Assembly (NCBI GenBank): GCA_003569145.1
Contig: BGOH01000004.1
Location: forward strand, 62,001-126,000
DNA: 64,000 nucleotides
DNA from: Clavibacter sp.
Lineage (GTDB): Bacteria > Actinomycetota > Actinomycetes > Nanopelagicales > Nanopelagicaceae
Reading direction: 5' to 3'
A program made the translations under genes and the position numbers. The notes below the pieces were generated by a model. The model was not told the origin of the DNA. It did no database searches and was given only the letters and a program-made list of their open reading frames with translations. Position 1 is the stretch's first letter. Every line of letters begins with the position of its first letter. Below, piece by piece: positions 9,468-18,843 of this stretch.

Positions 9468-10037
9468 CTAAACGCCGACAAATGCTGCGCCAACCAAGAT
9501 GGTTGCCCAGAGAATATGGAATGGCAACATCCATTTAGCAATAGTTTCAATTGCAGCTTTATCAACTTCATCTGTGCTTGATTCTTTTCTCGAATCTAGT
9601 AACTCACGAAGTCCGACAGATAAAACCAATAGTGTCGCTACCCATGCAATCATGCAATAAGGGCAAAGTGCGCCAATTTCAAAGATAGTTTGAAAGGCTA
9701 ACCAATGACAAAAAACTACAGCTAAGACTGTTCCAGAAACTAGAAGCTGCCAAAAGAGCTTTGGAAATCTAATACCAAGAAATAAGGCTACAGAAATTAC
9801 GAGCATCATTGCAAAAGTCGCTATTCCAATGAGTGAATTTGGGAAACCAAATACTTCTGCCTGATCTGAAAGCATCACACTCTTACAGTTTATTGTTGCA
9901 TTTATGTTGCAGGAGGGCGTGAAACCAGAATCTTTTAGGACTTTGAATTTATCTATCGTTAAAATAAAGGAGGCAAAAAACCCAACTATCCCAGCAAAAA
10001 GTAAGGTCCAAGCTGAACTAAATTGCTTGATTTTCAC
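9468..10037 (-). CDS. Vitamin K epoxide reductase (VKOR) family membrane protein
   Basis: Paired Cys (C-N-INATIN-C), SLIGIATF, and CPYCMIAW motifs with TM helices. Confidence 0.9.
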   Translation of the reverse strand: MKIKQFSSAWTLLFAGIVGFFASFILTIDKFKVLKDSGFTPSCNINATINCKSVMLSDQAEVFGFPNSLIGIATFAMMLVISVALFLGIRFPKLFWQLLVSGTVLAVVFCHWLAFQTIFEIGALCPYCMIAWVATLLVLSVGLRELLDSRKESSTDEVDKAAIETIAKWMLPFHILWATILVGAAFVGV

Positions 10038-10111
10038 TCCCTAAGAATACCTCTTTGATCGCCGCTTCGATACTCGAGGGTAACCCTATAACCCTTGTAT
10101 TCTTACCAGCT

Positions 10112-10258
10112 ATGTATAACGATGAAGATTGGAAAGATGACCTTCGAGAGAAGAAGCGTTTAAGTGATGAAGAAATTTATAAAAATAAAAGATCTTGGAA
10201 GAAGCTTTCTTTTGTTGCGTTACTAATAATTGCAGTTATCGGAGTCTTTAAAGGCTAA
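10112..10258 (+). CDS. Small membrane-anchored hypothetical protein
   Basis: ATG at 10112 giving MYNDEDWKDDLREKKRLSDEEIYKNKRSWKKLSFVALLIIAVIGVFKG; one C-terminal TM. Confidence 0.5.
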   Translation: MYNDEDWKDDLREKKRLSDEEIYKNKRSWKKLSFVALLIIAVIGVFKG

Positions 10259-10431
10259 TTATCTGGCCAATTAGAAGTTAAGTCATAGAGAAGTAGAAGG
10301 GCTGCCGAGAGGATGCCTCCGACCCAAATTCCAACTCCAACGCCCCATTGCAACTCAATGGAGGCCCAAACGGTTGCGATAAAGATCGTAACCATCGCTA
10401 GATCAAAGATTGCTCTCTCTTTTGAATCCAT
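10255..10431 (-). CDS. Small membrane hypothetical protein (58 aa)
   Basis: Reading by eye: MDSKERAIFDLAMVTIFIATVWASIELQWGVGVGIWVGGILSAALLLLYDLTSNWPDN; convergent, overlaps previous ORF by 4 bp. Confidence 0.45.
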   Translation of the reverse strand: MDSKERAIFDLAMVTIFIATVWASIELQWGVGVGIWVGGILSAALLLLYDLTSNWPDN

Positions 10432-10534
10432 GGCATAAGCATAGAACAGAGTGATTTAAATACGAAGTAGGTCAATACCTTGCTATAGATTGAGCGCATT
10501 AAGTTGGTTAATCCTGAAAGGTTGCTTAAAAACC

Positions 10535-10845
10535 ATGCGTTTTCTTATTAATGTAATTGAAGGCTAGAAAAGCCTGCGCATTCAAGGCAGGAAATCGATG
10601 CGATTAATGCCTTCAATGATGAGATTGTCGCCGCAGGACAGCGGGTATTAGCTGTTGGGATTGCTTCTCCAGATAATTCAATTCTGATTGATAATCGAGA
10701 TGGAGATATTAAGTACATTAATGAGAGTTTTAATGGCTCAAGCGAGTATGTAAGTGGCATTTGGATTATTGATGTCCCTAGTAGAGAGATTGCCTTAGAG
10801 CTGGCAGCTCGGGGTTCAAGGCTTGCAATCGCAGAGTTGAGCTAA
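10535..10845 (+). pseudogene. YCII-related domain protein, interrupted by apparent 1-nt deletion
   Basis: MRFLINVIEG then -1 frame LEKPAHSRQEIDAINAFNDEIVAAGQRVLAVGIASPDNS...; one missing base near 10562 restores a 103-aa frame. Confidence 0.7.
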
Positions 10846-10867
10846 GACCATTACTAGGTTAGTAGAT

Positions 10868-11332
10868 CTGCTTAGAAAACTTCTGCAAGTTCTTCTTGGA
10901 ATAACTCTTATCTATACCGGAACGCTACATCTAACAACGCAAAGATTAGAGTTCCAAGCTCAAGTTCCACCTTGGTTAGGTCTTGACCCAGATTTTGTAG
11001 TACTTGCCTCGGGCTATGTTGAGATAGCACTTGGTATTTCATTGCTTACTTTGTGGAAATTTCGTAGAGAAGTTGGATTAGCCACAGCTATCTTTTTCAT
11101 TCTCATTTTCCCTGGAAATATCCGTCAGTATGTTGATGGCATCGACGCCTTTGGTTTAGATACCGATCGAAAGCGAGCGATAAGGCTGTTATTTCAACCG
11201 CTCTTAGTTCTATGGGCACTTTGGTCAACTGATGCCTTAAAGAAATATATCTTGCGCGCCGTAGGGATTCGAACCCCAAACCTTCTGATCCGTAGTCAGA
11301 TGCTCTATCCGTTGAGCTACGGGCGCAATTAG
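10868..11332 (+). CDS. DoxX-like membrane protein; start codon unclear
   Basis: Continuous frame LLRKLLQVLLGITLIYTGTLHLTTQRLEFQAQVPPWLG...GYVEIALGISLLTL; no ATG/GTG/TTG in frame at the 5' end; 3' end runs antisense into tRNA-Arg. Confidence 0.6.
   Translation: MLRKLLQVLLGITLIYTGTLHLTTQRLEFQAQVPPWLGLDPDFVVLASGYVEIALGISLLTLWKFRREVGLATAIFFILIFPGNIRQYVDGIDAFGLDTDRKRAIRLLFQPLLVLWALWSTDALKKYILRAVGIRTPNLLIRSQMLYPLSYGRN
11255..11326 (-). tRNA. tRNA-Arg (anticodon ACG), one base apparently missing in the 3' acceptor strand
   Basis: GCGCCCGTAGCTCAACGGATAGAGCATCTGACTACGGATCAGAAGG...GGTTCGAATCCCTACGGCGCG; loop CTACGGA. Confidence 0.9.
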
Positions 11333-11369
11333 CCTGCGAAGCCTAGCATTTCTTGTATATCAGTAATTT

Positions 11370-12637
11370 TCACGCGAGATTTTCCCTGGGCTCACCAGCT
11401 AATATCTCAGCGTTATTTATCTGCTCCCAGCCTTTTTGTGAAATATAGGTAATATTCCTAGAGCTTAATATCTCGAGAAGATCTCGACTATTTTTTGGAG
11501 TTGTTAGATTCGAGATAAGTAATTTAATGACTTCTGAAGAATCACTCTTATTTGTTCCAATTACGCCCGTTGGGCCTCTCTTTGCCCAGCCAACAACATA
11601 GGTATTGCTCGAACCGATACGGCCATCGGTATTTTTAATCTTTCCACTCTCATAGACAAGTCCTGGCAGTTCTAGGCATCGATAACCAATAGCGCTAATA
11701 ACTAATCCGCACTTAACTGAATGAGTTTTTCCGGTTGGGACTACTTGTCCATCTTTGACCTCATTAACGCTAAAGGTGATCTCCTCAACTCTGTCCTTCC
11801 CTTTTATTTCAAGGGGAGTGGCTAAGAAGTGAAGCGAGAGTTTGCGATCTACTCCCTTTTTATCAGCGGTAGCGATAGCAGCCATCGCCTCAAGATTTGC
11901 CTTTACATCTTTTGGTATTTCTCCTGCGTTATTAGCTCTCTGTTGAGCTGCGCTTATCTCATTTTCATCAATAAAAACATCGGTGTATTCAAGCTTTGGT
12001 AGTTCTCGAAGTTCGGTGAGGTAAAGGCCGCATGTTCGGCCCCACGTCTTCCAAATAAATGTACCTCTCTGATTGCAGAGTTATGTAATTTATCTAGAGC
12101 GTATTGAGCAGTATCTGTTGGGTCTAGCTCTTTTGGATTAAGGGCTAGCATTCTTGCCACATCAATTGCAACATTTCCTGCGCCAATAACAACTGCTACC
12201 CGGTTACTAAAATCTACCTCTAAGTTTTTATACTCCGGATGGGCGTTATACCAAGGAACAAAATCAGCGGCTGATATTGAGTTTGCTAGCTCTTCTCCTG
12301 GAATGCCAAGTTTTCTTCCGACCGTTGAACCAGTAGCTATTATTACTGCGTCATACAATTCTTCTAGCTCTTTTAAAGAAATATCTCTGCCTAATTCAAC
12401 ATTTCCAATCAACCTAAAACCCTCTTGGGTGGCAATCTTTTCAAATACTTTAGAGACGCTCTTAATCTTTGGATGATCTGGAGCCACACCGCTTCGCACC
12501 AAGCCCCAAGGTGTTGGAAGTTTTTCAATCATATCTATCGCAAATGTTTTCCCGTCGATCTCTGCGCTCTGCAAGGCTTGGGCAGCGAAGTAGCCGGCAG
12601 GGCCAGCACCGATTATTGCGATTCGAAATTCAGCCAC
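11370..12637 (-). pseudogene. Ferredoxin/adrenodoxin-NADP+ reductase (FprA-like), frameshifted by apparent 1-nt deletion
   Basis: AEFRIAIIGAGPAGYFAAQAL...HLFGRRGAEHAAFTSP | ELRELPKLEYTDVFIDE; frame changes near 12015. Confidence 0.88.
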
Positions 12638-12638
12638 G

Positions 12639-12727
12639 CGGAGACGAGAGGATTTGAACCTCCGATTCCCTTTCGGGAAAACCTCATTAGCAGTGAGGCG
12701 CACTAGACCGGGCTATGCGACGTCTCC
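12639..12727 (-). tRNA. tRNA-Ser (anticodon GCT)
   Basis: Complete cloverleaf with long variable arm; acceptor GGAGACG/CGTCTCC; loop CTGCTAA. Confidence 0.95.
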
Positions 12728-12792
12728 AGTTATCAGGGGAGTTTACTCACTCTTGATGAAAGCTTGGAATCAAGCCTGTACGCTCTTACTTT

Positions 12793-14250
12793 ATGAGCAC
12801 ATTCGATAAAGAGGTGGGAAGAAAACTTCCCTCACGCCCACACGACATCCCTACTCCTGAGCCTTTAATGAAATTCATGGAGCAAGGATGGGCTCCCTCT
12901 CCTCTAGAGAATCTACAAAAGAGTAACGCTGCAGACTTTGCTGCCAAACGTAGAGAGCTTCTATCTAAAGCATTTCCTGGTAAAAGACTTGTTATTCCTG
13001 CCGGCACATTTAAAGTTAGAAGCAACGATAGTGATTATCGCTTTAGGCCTCACACCGCTTTTTCTTGGCTTACTGGGATTGGTGGAAGTGATGCAGTTCC
13101 TGATTCAATTTTGATTCTAGAACCAAGTGGCTCAAGCCATGAAAGTCTTCTATTTATTCATCCAAGATCTCCAAGAGAGAGAAGTGATGAGTTTTATAGA
13201 AACCCAAGACATGGAGAGTTCTGGATTGGGCGAAGAATGACTCTAGCTGAAAGTGAACTGGTTTATGGCATAACGGTTCGCCATATTGATTCCCTTGATG
13301 ATTTTCTGGCAAGCGAGAAGGAAACTTTAATTATTCGTGGGGAAGATAATTATATTGATTCTAGAGTTAGAGAAAATAGCGGGGACGAAGAACTTGCTTC
13401 CTGGGTATCTGAAGCGCGTTTAGTTAAGGATGAATATGAAATAGCTGAGATGCGAAAAGCTATTGATGCTACCCATCGCGGCTTTGAAGACATGATTAAA
13501 CAAATTCCAAGTGCAATCGGTAAAAAGCGTGGCGAGCGATTAATTGAAGGAGCTTTTTTCACAAGAGCTAGATTCGAAGGAAATGATCTCGGCTATGACA
13601 GTATCGTGGCAGCTGGTTCGCATGCCTGCGTTCTTCATTGGATTAGAAATGATGGACAGCTGCGTGATGGTGAACTGCTTCTAATTGATGCTGGAGTTGA
13701 AATGGACTCTTTGTTTACAGCCGATATCACTAGAACTTTTCCAATAAATGGCAGGTTTACTCCAGCCCAGCGCAAGATCTATACCTTGGTATATGAAGCA
13801 CAGAAAGCTGGAATGAAGGCAGTCAAACCTGGCGCAAAGTTTCGTGACTTTCACATAGCAGCTAGTGAAGTTCTTGCTAGAGGGCTTGAAGAGATGGGAG
13901 TTCTTCCAATTCCAGCGCAAGAATCGTTAAAACCAGATGTAGGACTTCATCGCCGCTGGACCGTGCATGGCACAGGACATATGCTCGGAATGGATGTTCA
14001 TGATTGTGCAAAGGCTAGAAAAGAAGCACATACTGAAGGTGTTTTGAAAGAAGGAATGATTCTAACTGTTGAACCAGGACTTTATATCCAGCCAGATGAC
14101 ACGCTATTTCCTGCAGAGTATCGGGGAATTGGAGTGAGAATCGAAGATGATGTCTTGGTAACTAAAGATGGTTGTGAGAATTTAAGTAGCGCAATGCCTT
14201 CTCATCCAGATGAAGTTGAAGCCTGGATGGCAGCTTTAACCTCTAAGTAG
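12793..14250 (+). CDS. Xaa-Pro aminopeptidase (M24B)
   Basis: LLIDAGVEMDSLFTADITRTFPING, HGTGHMLGMDVHD, TVEPGLYI metal-binding motifs. Confidence 0.92.
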   Translation: MSTFDKEVGRKLPSRPHDIPTPEPLMKFMEQGWAPSPLENLQKSNAADFAAKRRELLSKAFPGKRLVIPAGTFKVRSNDSDYRFRPHTAFSWLTGIGGSDAVPDSILILEPSGSSHESLLFIHPRSPRERSDEFYRNPRHGEFWIGRRMTLAESELVYGITVRHIDSLDDFLASEKETLIIRGEDNYIDSRVRENSGDEELASWVSEARLVKDEYEIAEMRKAIDATHRGFEDMIKQIPSAIGKKRGERLIEGAFFTRARFEGNDLGYDSIVAAGSHACVLHWIRNDGQLRDGELLLIDAGVEMDSLFTADITRTFPINGRFTPAQRKIYTLVYEAQKAGMKAVKPGAKFRDFHIAASEVLARGLEEMGVLPIPAQESLKPDVGLHRRWTVHGTGHMLGMDVHDCAKARKEAHTEGVLKEGMILTVEPGLYIQPDDTLFPAEYRGIGVRIEDDVLVTKDGCENLSSAMPSHPDEVEAWMAALTSK

Positions 14251-15164
14251 ACCTTCACATTCCTGAGCAGGGATAAATTTAATTTCCTGACTCCACTTTA
14301 TATCCAAAGGTCTTACGTATTTTTCAATACTTCCTACTTTTTCTAACTTCGCACTCGCTGTCACAAAACCGTTCTTATCACCTTTTAGAAATAGCTCTCG
14401 TTCACTTGTTCCATTACTGGTAGGTAAACTATAGAAACCTCGCGCTATGCCATTGGTATAGGTTCCAAGAAATAATCCCTTAGATGGCTCACCATTTATA
14501 TTCTTATAATAAAAGTCAGCTGAGATTGTATTGTTATCGTGATAGTGAACGTTAAAAACATAAAGATCATTAGGTAGCTCTGCTAAATAACAACCCGTAA
14601 TTTTCTCTTTTTCAGCCCGCTTTGGAGTTCGTAGTGAATCTATGGCTGCTTTTATTACTGGTATTGCATCCTCCAGTGAGTTAAAAAATGTTGCTCCAAC
14701 CTGAATCCATGAGCCATTTATCAATAAGTTAACTGACCAGATGTGATACTCGCCCTGGCCCTCAATGCCTTCACTTAGATAATAAGCAGCCTCCTCTTCT
14801 ATCCCAGGAAGATCAATCTCTTTTTGACCAAATCCAATCCAGTTTGGAGTTAGCTCTGAAAAAAGAGTTTTATTATCAGGGGCCCATAAAATTGTTGCTC
14901 CAACTTCAGCTTCTTGCAGGCCATAGGTGCAAGCAATGCCGCCAGCGTTATAGGCAGCATACAAATCAGTTCCCTCTGCTGGCTCCCACTCTGTTTCAAT
15001 GTATTTAGCATCAGCAATTCTTGGCAATATTGATTCTAAAACCTTTGTATCTGCGCAGTTACTTGGAACCGATGGTAGCTCTGGGGCGACAACCTCTTCC
15101 TGGCTACTACAAGAGGCCAGCAATAAGAGAGGGTGAGAAGTAGAGCGCTTTTTTTCACTTTCAT
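14236..15164 (-). pseudogene. Putative lipoprotein, frameshifted within the signal peptide by apparent 1-nt deletion
   Basis: MKVKKSALLLTLS in one frame and LLLASCSSQEEVVAP (lipobox) in the next; missing base near 15125. Confidence 0.65.
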
Positions 15165-15165
15165 A

Positions 15166-15501
15166 TTATTGCGCAATCCAGATGCCAAGTCCTGCAGCAA
15201 GAAGAGCAAGAGCATAATTTCCAAAGAGATTCAATAAAAAGAGCAACTGCTCGCGCCTTTTAGCCTGCTCAAACAAGTCCATAGCAAAAGCCGACCAGGT
15301 AGTAAGAGCGCCTGAGAATCCCATCAATGCAAAGGCTATGTTGGTCTCTGATTCAAGGATTAACCCAAGTAAAAAAGAGCCAATTACATTCACTAGCAAT
15401 ATCCCTAGTGGGAATTTGAGATAGCTCTTTAAGTATTCAACAATTACAAATCTAACGGGTGCGCCAACAAATGCACCTAGTAGAAAATAACTAACTCTCA
15501 T
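15166..15501 (-). CDS. crcB: Fluoride channel CrcB/Fluc family
   Basis: GAFVGAPVRFVI, NVIGSFLLG, GFSGALTTWSAFAMD. Confidence 0.88.
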   Translation of the reverse strand: MRVSYFLLGAFVGAPVRFVIVEYLKSYLKFPLGILLVNVIGSFLLGLILESETNIAFALMGFSGALTTWSAFAMDLFEQAKRREQLLFLLNLFGNYALALLAAGLGIWIAQ

Positions 15502-15824
15502 ATTTTCACCTTAGGTTTTATGGCAAAGAGAATCAAAAGGCTCACTAAGACGCTACCAAAGAAGTAAGCGATGCTGCGTAGTGAACTGTCCTCAACATGA
15601 ATGACTGCAACTGATGAGAAGGTAGTAAGACCAGCAGCAAAGCCTGGAATTAAGGCTAGGCGAATTAACTCTGAGGTAGATAGGCGTAGGGCGATAAACC
15701 CAGCAACTGCCACACCAAATATATTTACTAAAAAGAGTCCTATTTCATCACCTTTTGAAACCGTTAAATAGCGAAACAGGGAGCCAAGTGCTCCCCCAAG
15801 TCCAACTACTAGTAAACGCTTCAA
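15498..15824 (-). CDS. crcB: Fluoride channel CrcB/Fluc family, second copy
   Basis: GGALGSLFRYL, LVNIFGVAVAGFIA, GFAAGLTTFSS. Confidence 0.88.
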   Translation of the reverse strand: MKRLLVVGLGGALGSLFRYLTVSKGDEIGLFLVNIFGVAVAGFIALRLSTSELIRLALIPGFAAGLTTFSSVAVIHVEDSSLRSIAYFFGSVLVSLLILFAIKPKVKI

Positions 15825-15835
15825 TTCGCTAGCGT

Positions 15836-16180
15836 TTAAGCTTTATTGATTAATTTATTAGTAAAGCCTGAAATAAGGCTAATAATTAAAGCCCCTATTA
15901 GAGCTGATGTGAATTTATCAATTGTTAAAACATCACTCCAGCGATCTACCAGGGTCAACATCGCTGCATTAATTACAAATACAAAGAGGCCGAAAGTTAG
16001 TATCACTGCAGGAAGGGTAAATAGCTTTAATAGGCCGCCAAGAAGTGTATTTACAACTCCAAAGAGGGCCGCTACCCAGAAGTAATTCCAAGCACCATCT
16101 TGAATCTCTATGCCAGAGACAATAAATGTTGTTAACCAGAAAGCAAGGGCAAGTATCGCCCAACGCTTTACTAGGTTCAT
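15836..16180 (-). CDS. Phage-holin-family/YvlD-like membrane protein
   Basis: 114 aa; FWVAALFGVVNTLLGGLLKLFTLPAVILTFGLFVFVINAAML. Confidence 0.75.
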   Translation of the reverse strand: MNLVKRWAILALAFWLTTFIVSGIEIQDGAWNYFWVAALFGVVNTLLGGLLKLFTLPAVILTFGLFVFVINAAMLTLVDRWSDVLTIDKFTSALIGALIISLISGFTNKLINKA

Positions 16181-16941
16181 TAACTAATACCTTCGCGCTT
16201 GCGAATCTTTGAACCAAGCCAGCGAATGGGATCATATTTCACATCCACTACTCGCTCCTTCATTGGAATGATGGCGTTATCAGTAATCTTGATATGTTCT
16301 GGGCAAACTTCTGTGCAGCACTTTGTGATGTTACACATTCCAAGGCCATGCTCTTCTTGAGCTTTTTGTTTACGGTTACGAAGTCGATCAAGTGGGTGCA
16401 TATCAAGCTCTGCGATTCGAATAAAGAAGCGTGGACCAGCAAAAGACTTCTTATTCTCTTCATGGTCGCGGATAACATGGCAAGTATCTTGGCAGAGGAA
16501 GCATTCAATACATTTACGGAACTCTTGGCTGCGCTCCACATCGACTTGAGCCATACGGTATTCCCCAGGCTTTAAATCCTCTGGCGCTGCAAATGAAGGA
16601 ATCTCCATAGCTTTTCTATAGTTGTAGGAAACATCGGTAACTAAATCGCGGATTACTGGAAAAGCTCTAAGTGGAGTGACAGTTATCGTTTCATCCTCTG
16701 CAAATGTATTCATACGCGTCATGCAGGCAAGGCGAGGTTTTCCATTGATTTCCATAGAGCAAGAGCCACACTTGCCAGCTTTACAATTCCAACGAACTGC
16801 TAAATCCGGCATCTGTGTTCCTTGAACTCGATGAATTACATCAAGGACTACTTCGCCCTCATTGGCCTCAACGCTGACATCTTCTAGCTTGCCTTCTTTG
16901 GCATCACCACGCCAGATACGTAGCTTTACTTTACGAGACAT
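16180..16941 (-). CDS. sdhB: Succinate dehydrogenase/fumarate reductase iron-sulfur subunit
   Basis: CKAGKCGSCSMEINGKPRLAC and CIECFLCQDTC / CNITKCCTEVCPEHI clusters. Confidence 0.93.
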   Translation of the reverse strand: MSRKVKLRIWRGDAKEGKLEDVSVEANEGEVVLDVIHRVQGTQMPDLAVRWNCKAGKCGSCSMEINGKPRLACMTRMNTFAEDETITVTPLRAFPVIRDLVTDVSYNYRKAMEIPSFAAPEDLKPGEYRMAQVDVERSQEFRKCIECFLCQDTCHVIRDHEENKKSFAGPRFFIRIAELDMHPLDRLRNRKQKAQEEHGLGMCNITKCCTEVCPEHIKITDNAIIPMKERVVDVKYDPIRWLGSKIRKREGIS

Positions 16942-18836
16942 TAGTTGCCACCCTTCGCAAGCTCTGCTTCAGTGTAATACTTCTTTAGCTCATCCATCTC
17001 AAATACCTCAATTAACTCAGCTGGAAGCATTTGAGACTTGGCAGGATCAATTTCAACCTGCTTGCCGTTCCACTTACTCAAATGATTGATAGTGCGCCAA
17101 TTCGCATCCATCTTTGGATAATCATCACGAGTATGGCCACCTCTTGACTCTTGTCTTGCAAGTGCTGAACGAGCAATTGATTCAGAAACTAACAACATGT
17201 TCTCTAAATCTAAAGCTAAGTGGAAGCCAGGGTTAAATGCTCTTCCGCCACTTGCTTTGACCTGTGCAGCTCTTTTTCGAATGGATTCAAGTTTTACGAG
17301 AGCATCAGAGAGTTCTTTCTCGTTTCTGATAATTCCTACTAAATCTTGAGTCACATTCTGAAGCTCATCATGTAGAGCATAAGGATTCTCGTTGCCATCA
17401 CGGGTAAATGGTTCATTTAGATGGCTATGAGCTCTAGCAATTTCTTTATCGCTAACTGCTGGCCTATTACTTGCTAACTTCTTCACATATTCTGCAGCTC
17501 CCGCTCCCGCTCTCCTTCCAAAAACAAGAAGATCTGAAAGTGAATTACCACCAAGACGATTAGAGCCATGCATTCCGCCTGCAACCTCACCTGCGGCAAA
17601 TAAACCTGGAACTTGATAAGCAGCGGCAGTATCTGGATCTACCTTTACACCTCCCATTACATAGTGACAGGTAGGACCAACTTCCATGGGTTGTTCAGTG
17701 ATATCAACATCTGCAAGTTCTTTAAATTGATGCCACATGGAAGGTAGACGACGCTTAATTTCATCAGCTGGCAGGCGCTTTGAAACATCAAGGTAAACCC
17801 CGCCTCTTGGAGATCCGCGACCTGCTTTAACTTCAGAGTTAATTGCGCGAGCTACTTCATCTCTAGGCAGAAGCTCTGGGGGACGACGATTGTTCTCCTG
17901 ATCTTTATACCAGCGATCAGCTTCTGCTTCATTATCAGCATATTTGTCTTTGAAAACTTCTGGAATGTAATTAAACATAAAGCGCTTACCTTCGCTATTG
18001 GTAAGTACTCCACCATCTCCACGAACAGATTCAGTAACAAGAATTCCTCTAACAGATGGTGGCCAAACCATTCCGGTTGGATGGAATTGCACAAACTCCA
18101 TATCAACTAAAGCAGATCCTGCCTTAAGGGCTAGGGCGTGGCCATCGCCAGTTCCTTCCCAGGAGTTGGAGGTAATTTTAAATGACTTACCAATCCCGCC
18201 GGTTGCTAAAACAACAGCAGGGGCTTCAAATAAAACTTCATCGCCAGTCTCTCGCCAATATCCATAGCAACCAGAGACTTTCTCTCCATCTTTTAATATC
18301 TGAGTAATTGTTAACTCTGCAAATACTTTCAAATACTTCTCGGCATCGCCATGCTCTTTGGCATCGGCCTGCTGCATTGAAACAATTTTCTGCTGCATTG
18401 TTCTAATTAACTCAAGACCAGTTCTATCGCCAACGTGGGCAAGGCGTGGATATTCATGGCCACCAAAGTTTCGCTGGGAAATACGGCCATCTTTAGTTCG
18501 ATCAAATAACGCGCCCCAGGTCTCTAGCTCCCAGATGCGATCTGGAGATTCTTTTGCGTGAAGTTCAGCCATTCTCCAGTTATTTAAAAACTTTCCGCCG
18601 CGCATTGTGTCTCTAAAGTGAACTTTCCAACCATCATTGTCATTCACATTACCCATCGCAGCAGCTGCGCCGCCCTCTGCCATAACGGTGTGAGCCTTAC
18701 CAAATAGTGACTTACAAATGATTGCAACACGAAGGCCTGCTTGACGGGCTTCTACTGCTGCGCGAAGACCTGCGCCGCCTGCGCCAATAACGACTACATC
18801 GAAGTTATAGCGACTAAATTTAATATCGTTATTCAT
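16941..18836 (-). CDS. sdhA: Succinate dehydrogenase/fumarate reductase flavoprotein subunit
   Basis: GAGGAGLRAAVEA, HTVMAEGGAAAAMGN, QFHPTGM, GSNRLGGNSLSDLLVFGRRAG. Confidence 0.95.
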   Translation of the reverse strand: MNNDIKFSRYNFDVVVIGAGGAGLRAAVEARQAGLRVAIICKSLFGKAHTVMAEGGAAAAMGNVNDNDGWKVHFRDTMRGGKFLNNWRMAELHAKESPDRIWELETWGALFDRTKDGRISQRNFGGHEYPRLAHVGDRTGLELIRTMQQKIVSMQQADAKEHGDAEKYLKVFAELTITQILKDGEKVSGCYGYWRETGDEVLFEAPAVVLATGGIGKSFKITSNSWEGTGDGHALALKAGSALVDMEFVQFHPTGMVWPPSVRGILVTESVRGDGGVLTNSEGKRFMFNYIPEVFKDKYADNEAEADRWYKDQENNRRPPELLPRDEVARAINSEVKAGRGSPRGGVYLDVSKRLPADEIKRRLPSMWHQFKELADVDITEQPMEVGPTCHYVMGGVKVDPDTAAAYQVPGLFAAGEVAGGMHGSNRLGGNSLSDLLVFGRRAGAGAAEYVKKLASNRPAVSDKEIARAHSHLNEPFTRDGNENPYALHDELQNVTQDLVGIIRNEKELSDALVKLESIRKRAAQVKASGGRAFNPGFHLALDLENMLLVSESIARSALARQESRGGHTRDDYPKMDANWRTINHLSKWNGKQVEIDPAKSQMLPAELIEVFEMDELKKYYTEAELAKGGN

Positions 18837-18843
18837 CGCCGGC

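Noticed and set aside
11256-11328. Protein C-terminus IRTPNLLIRSQMLYPLSYG as a real domain
   Set aside because: It is the antisense translation of a tRNA gene.
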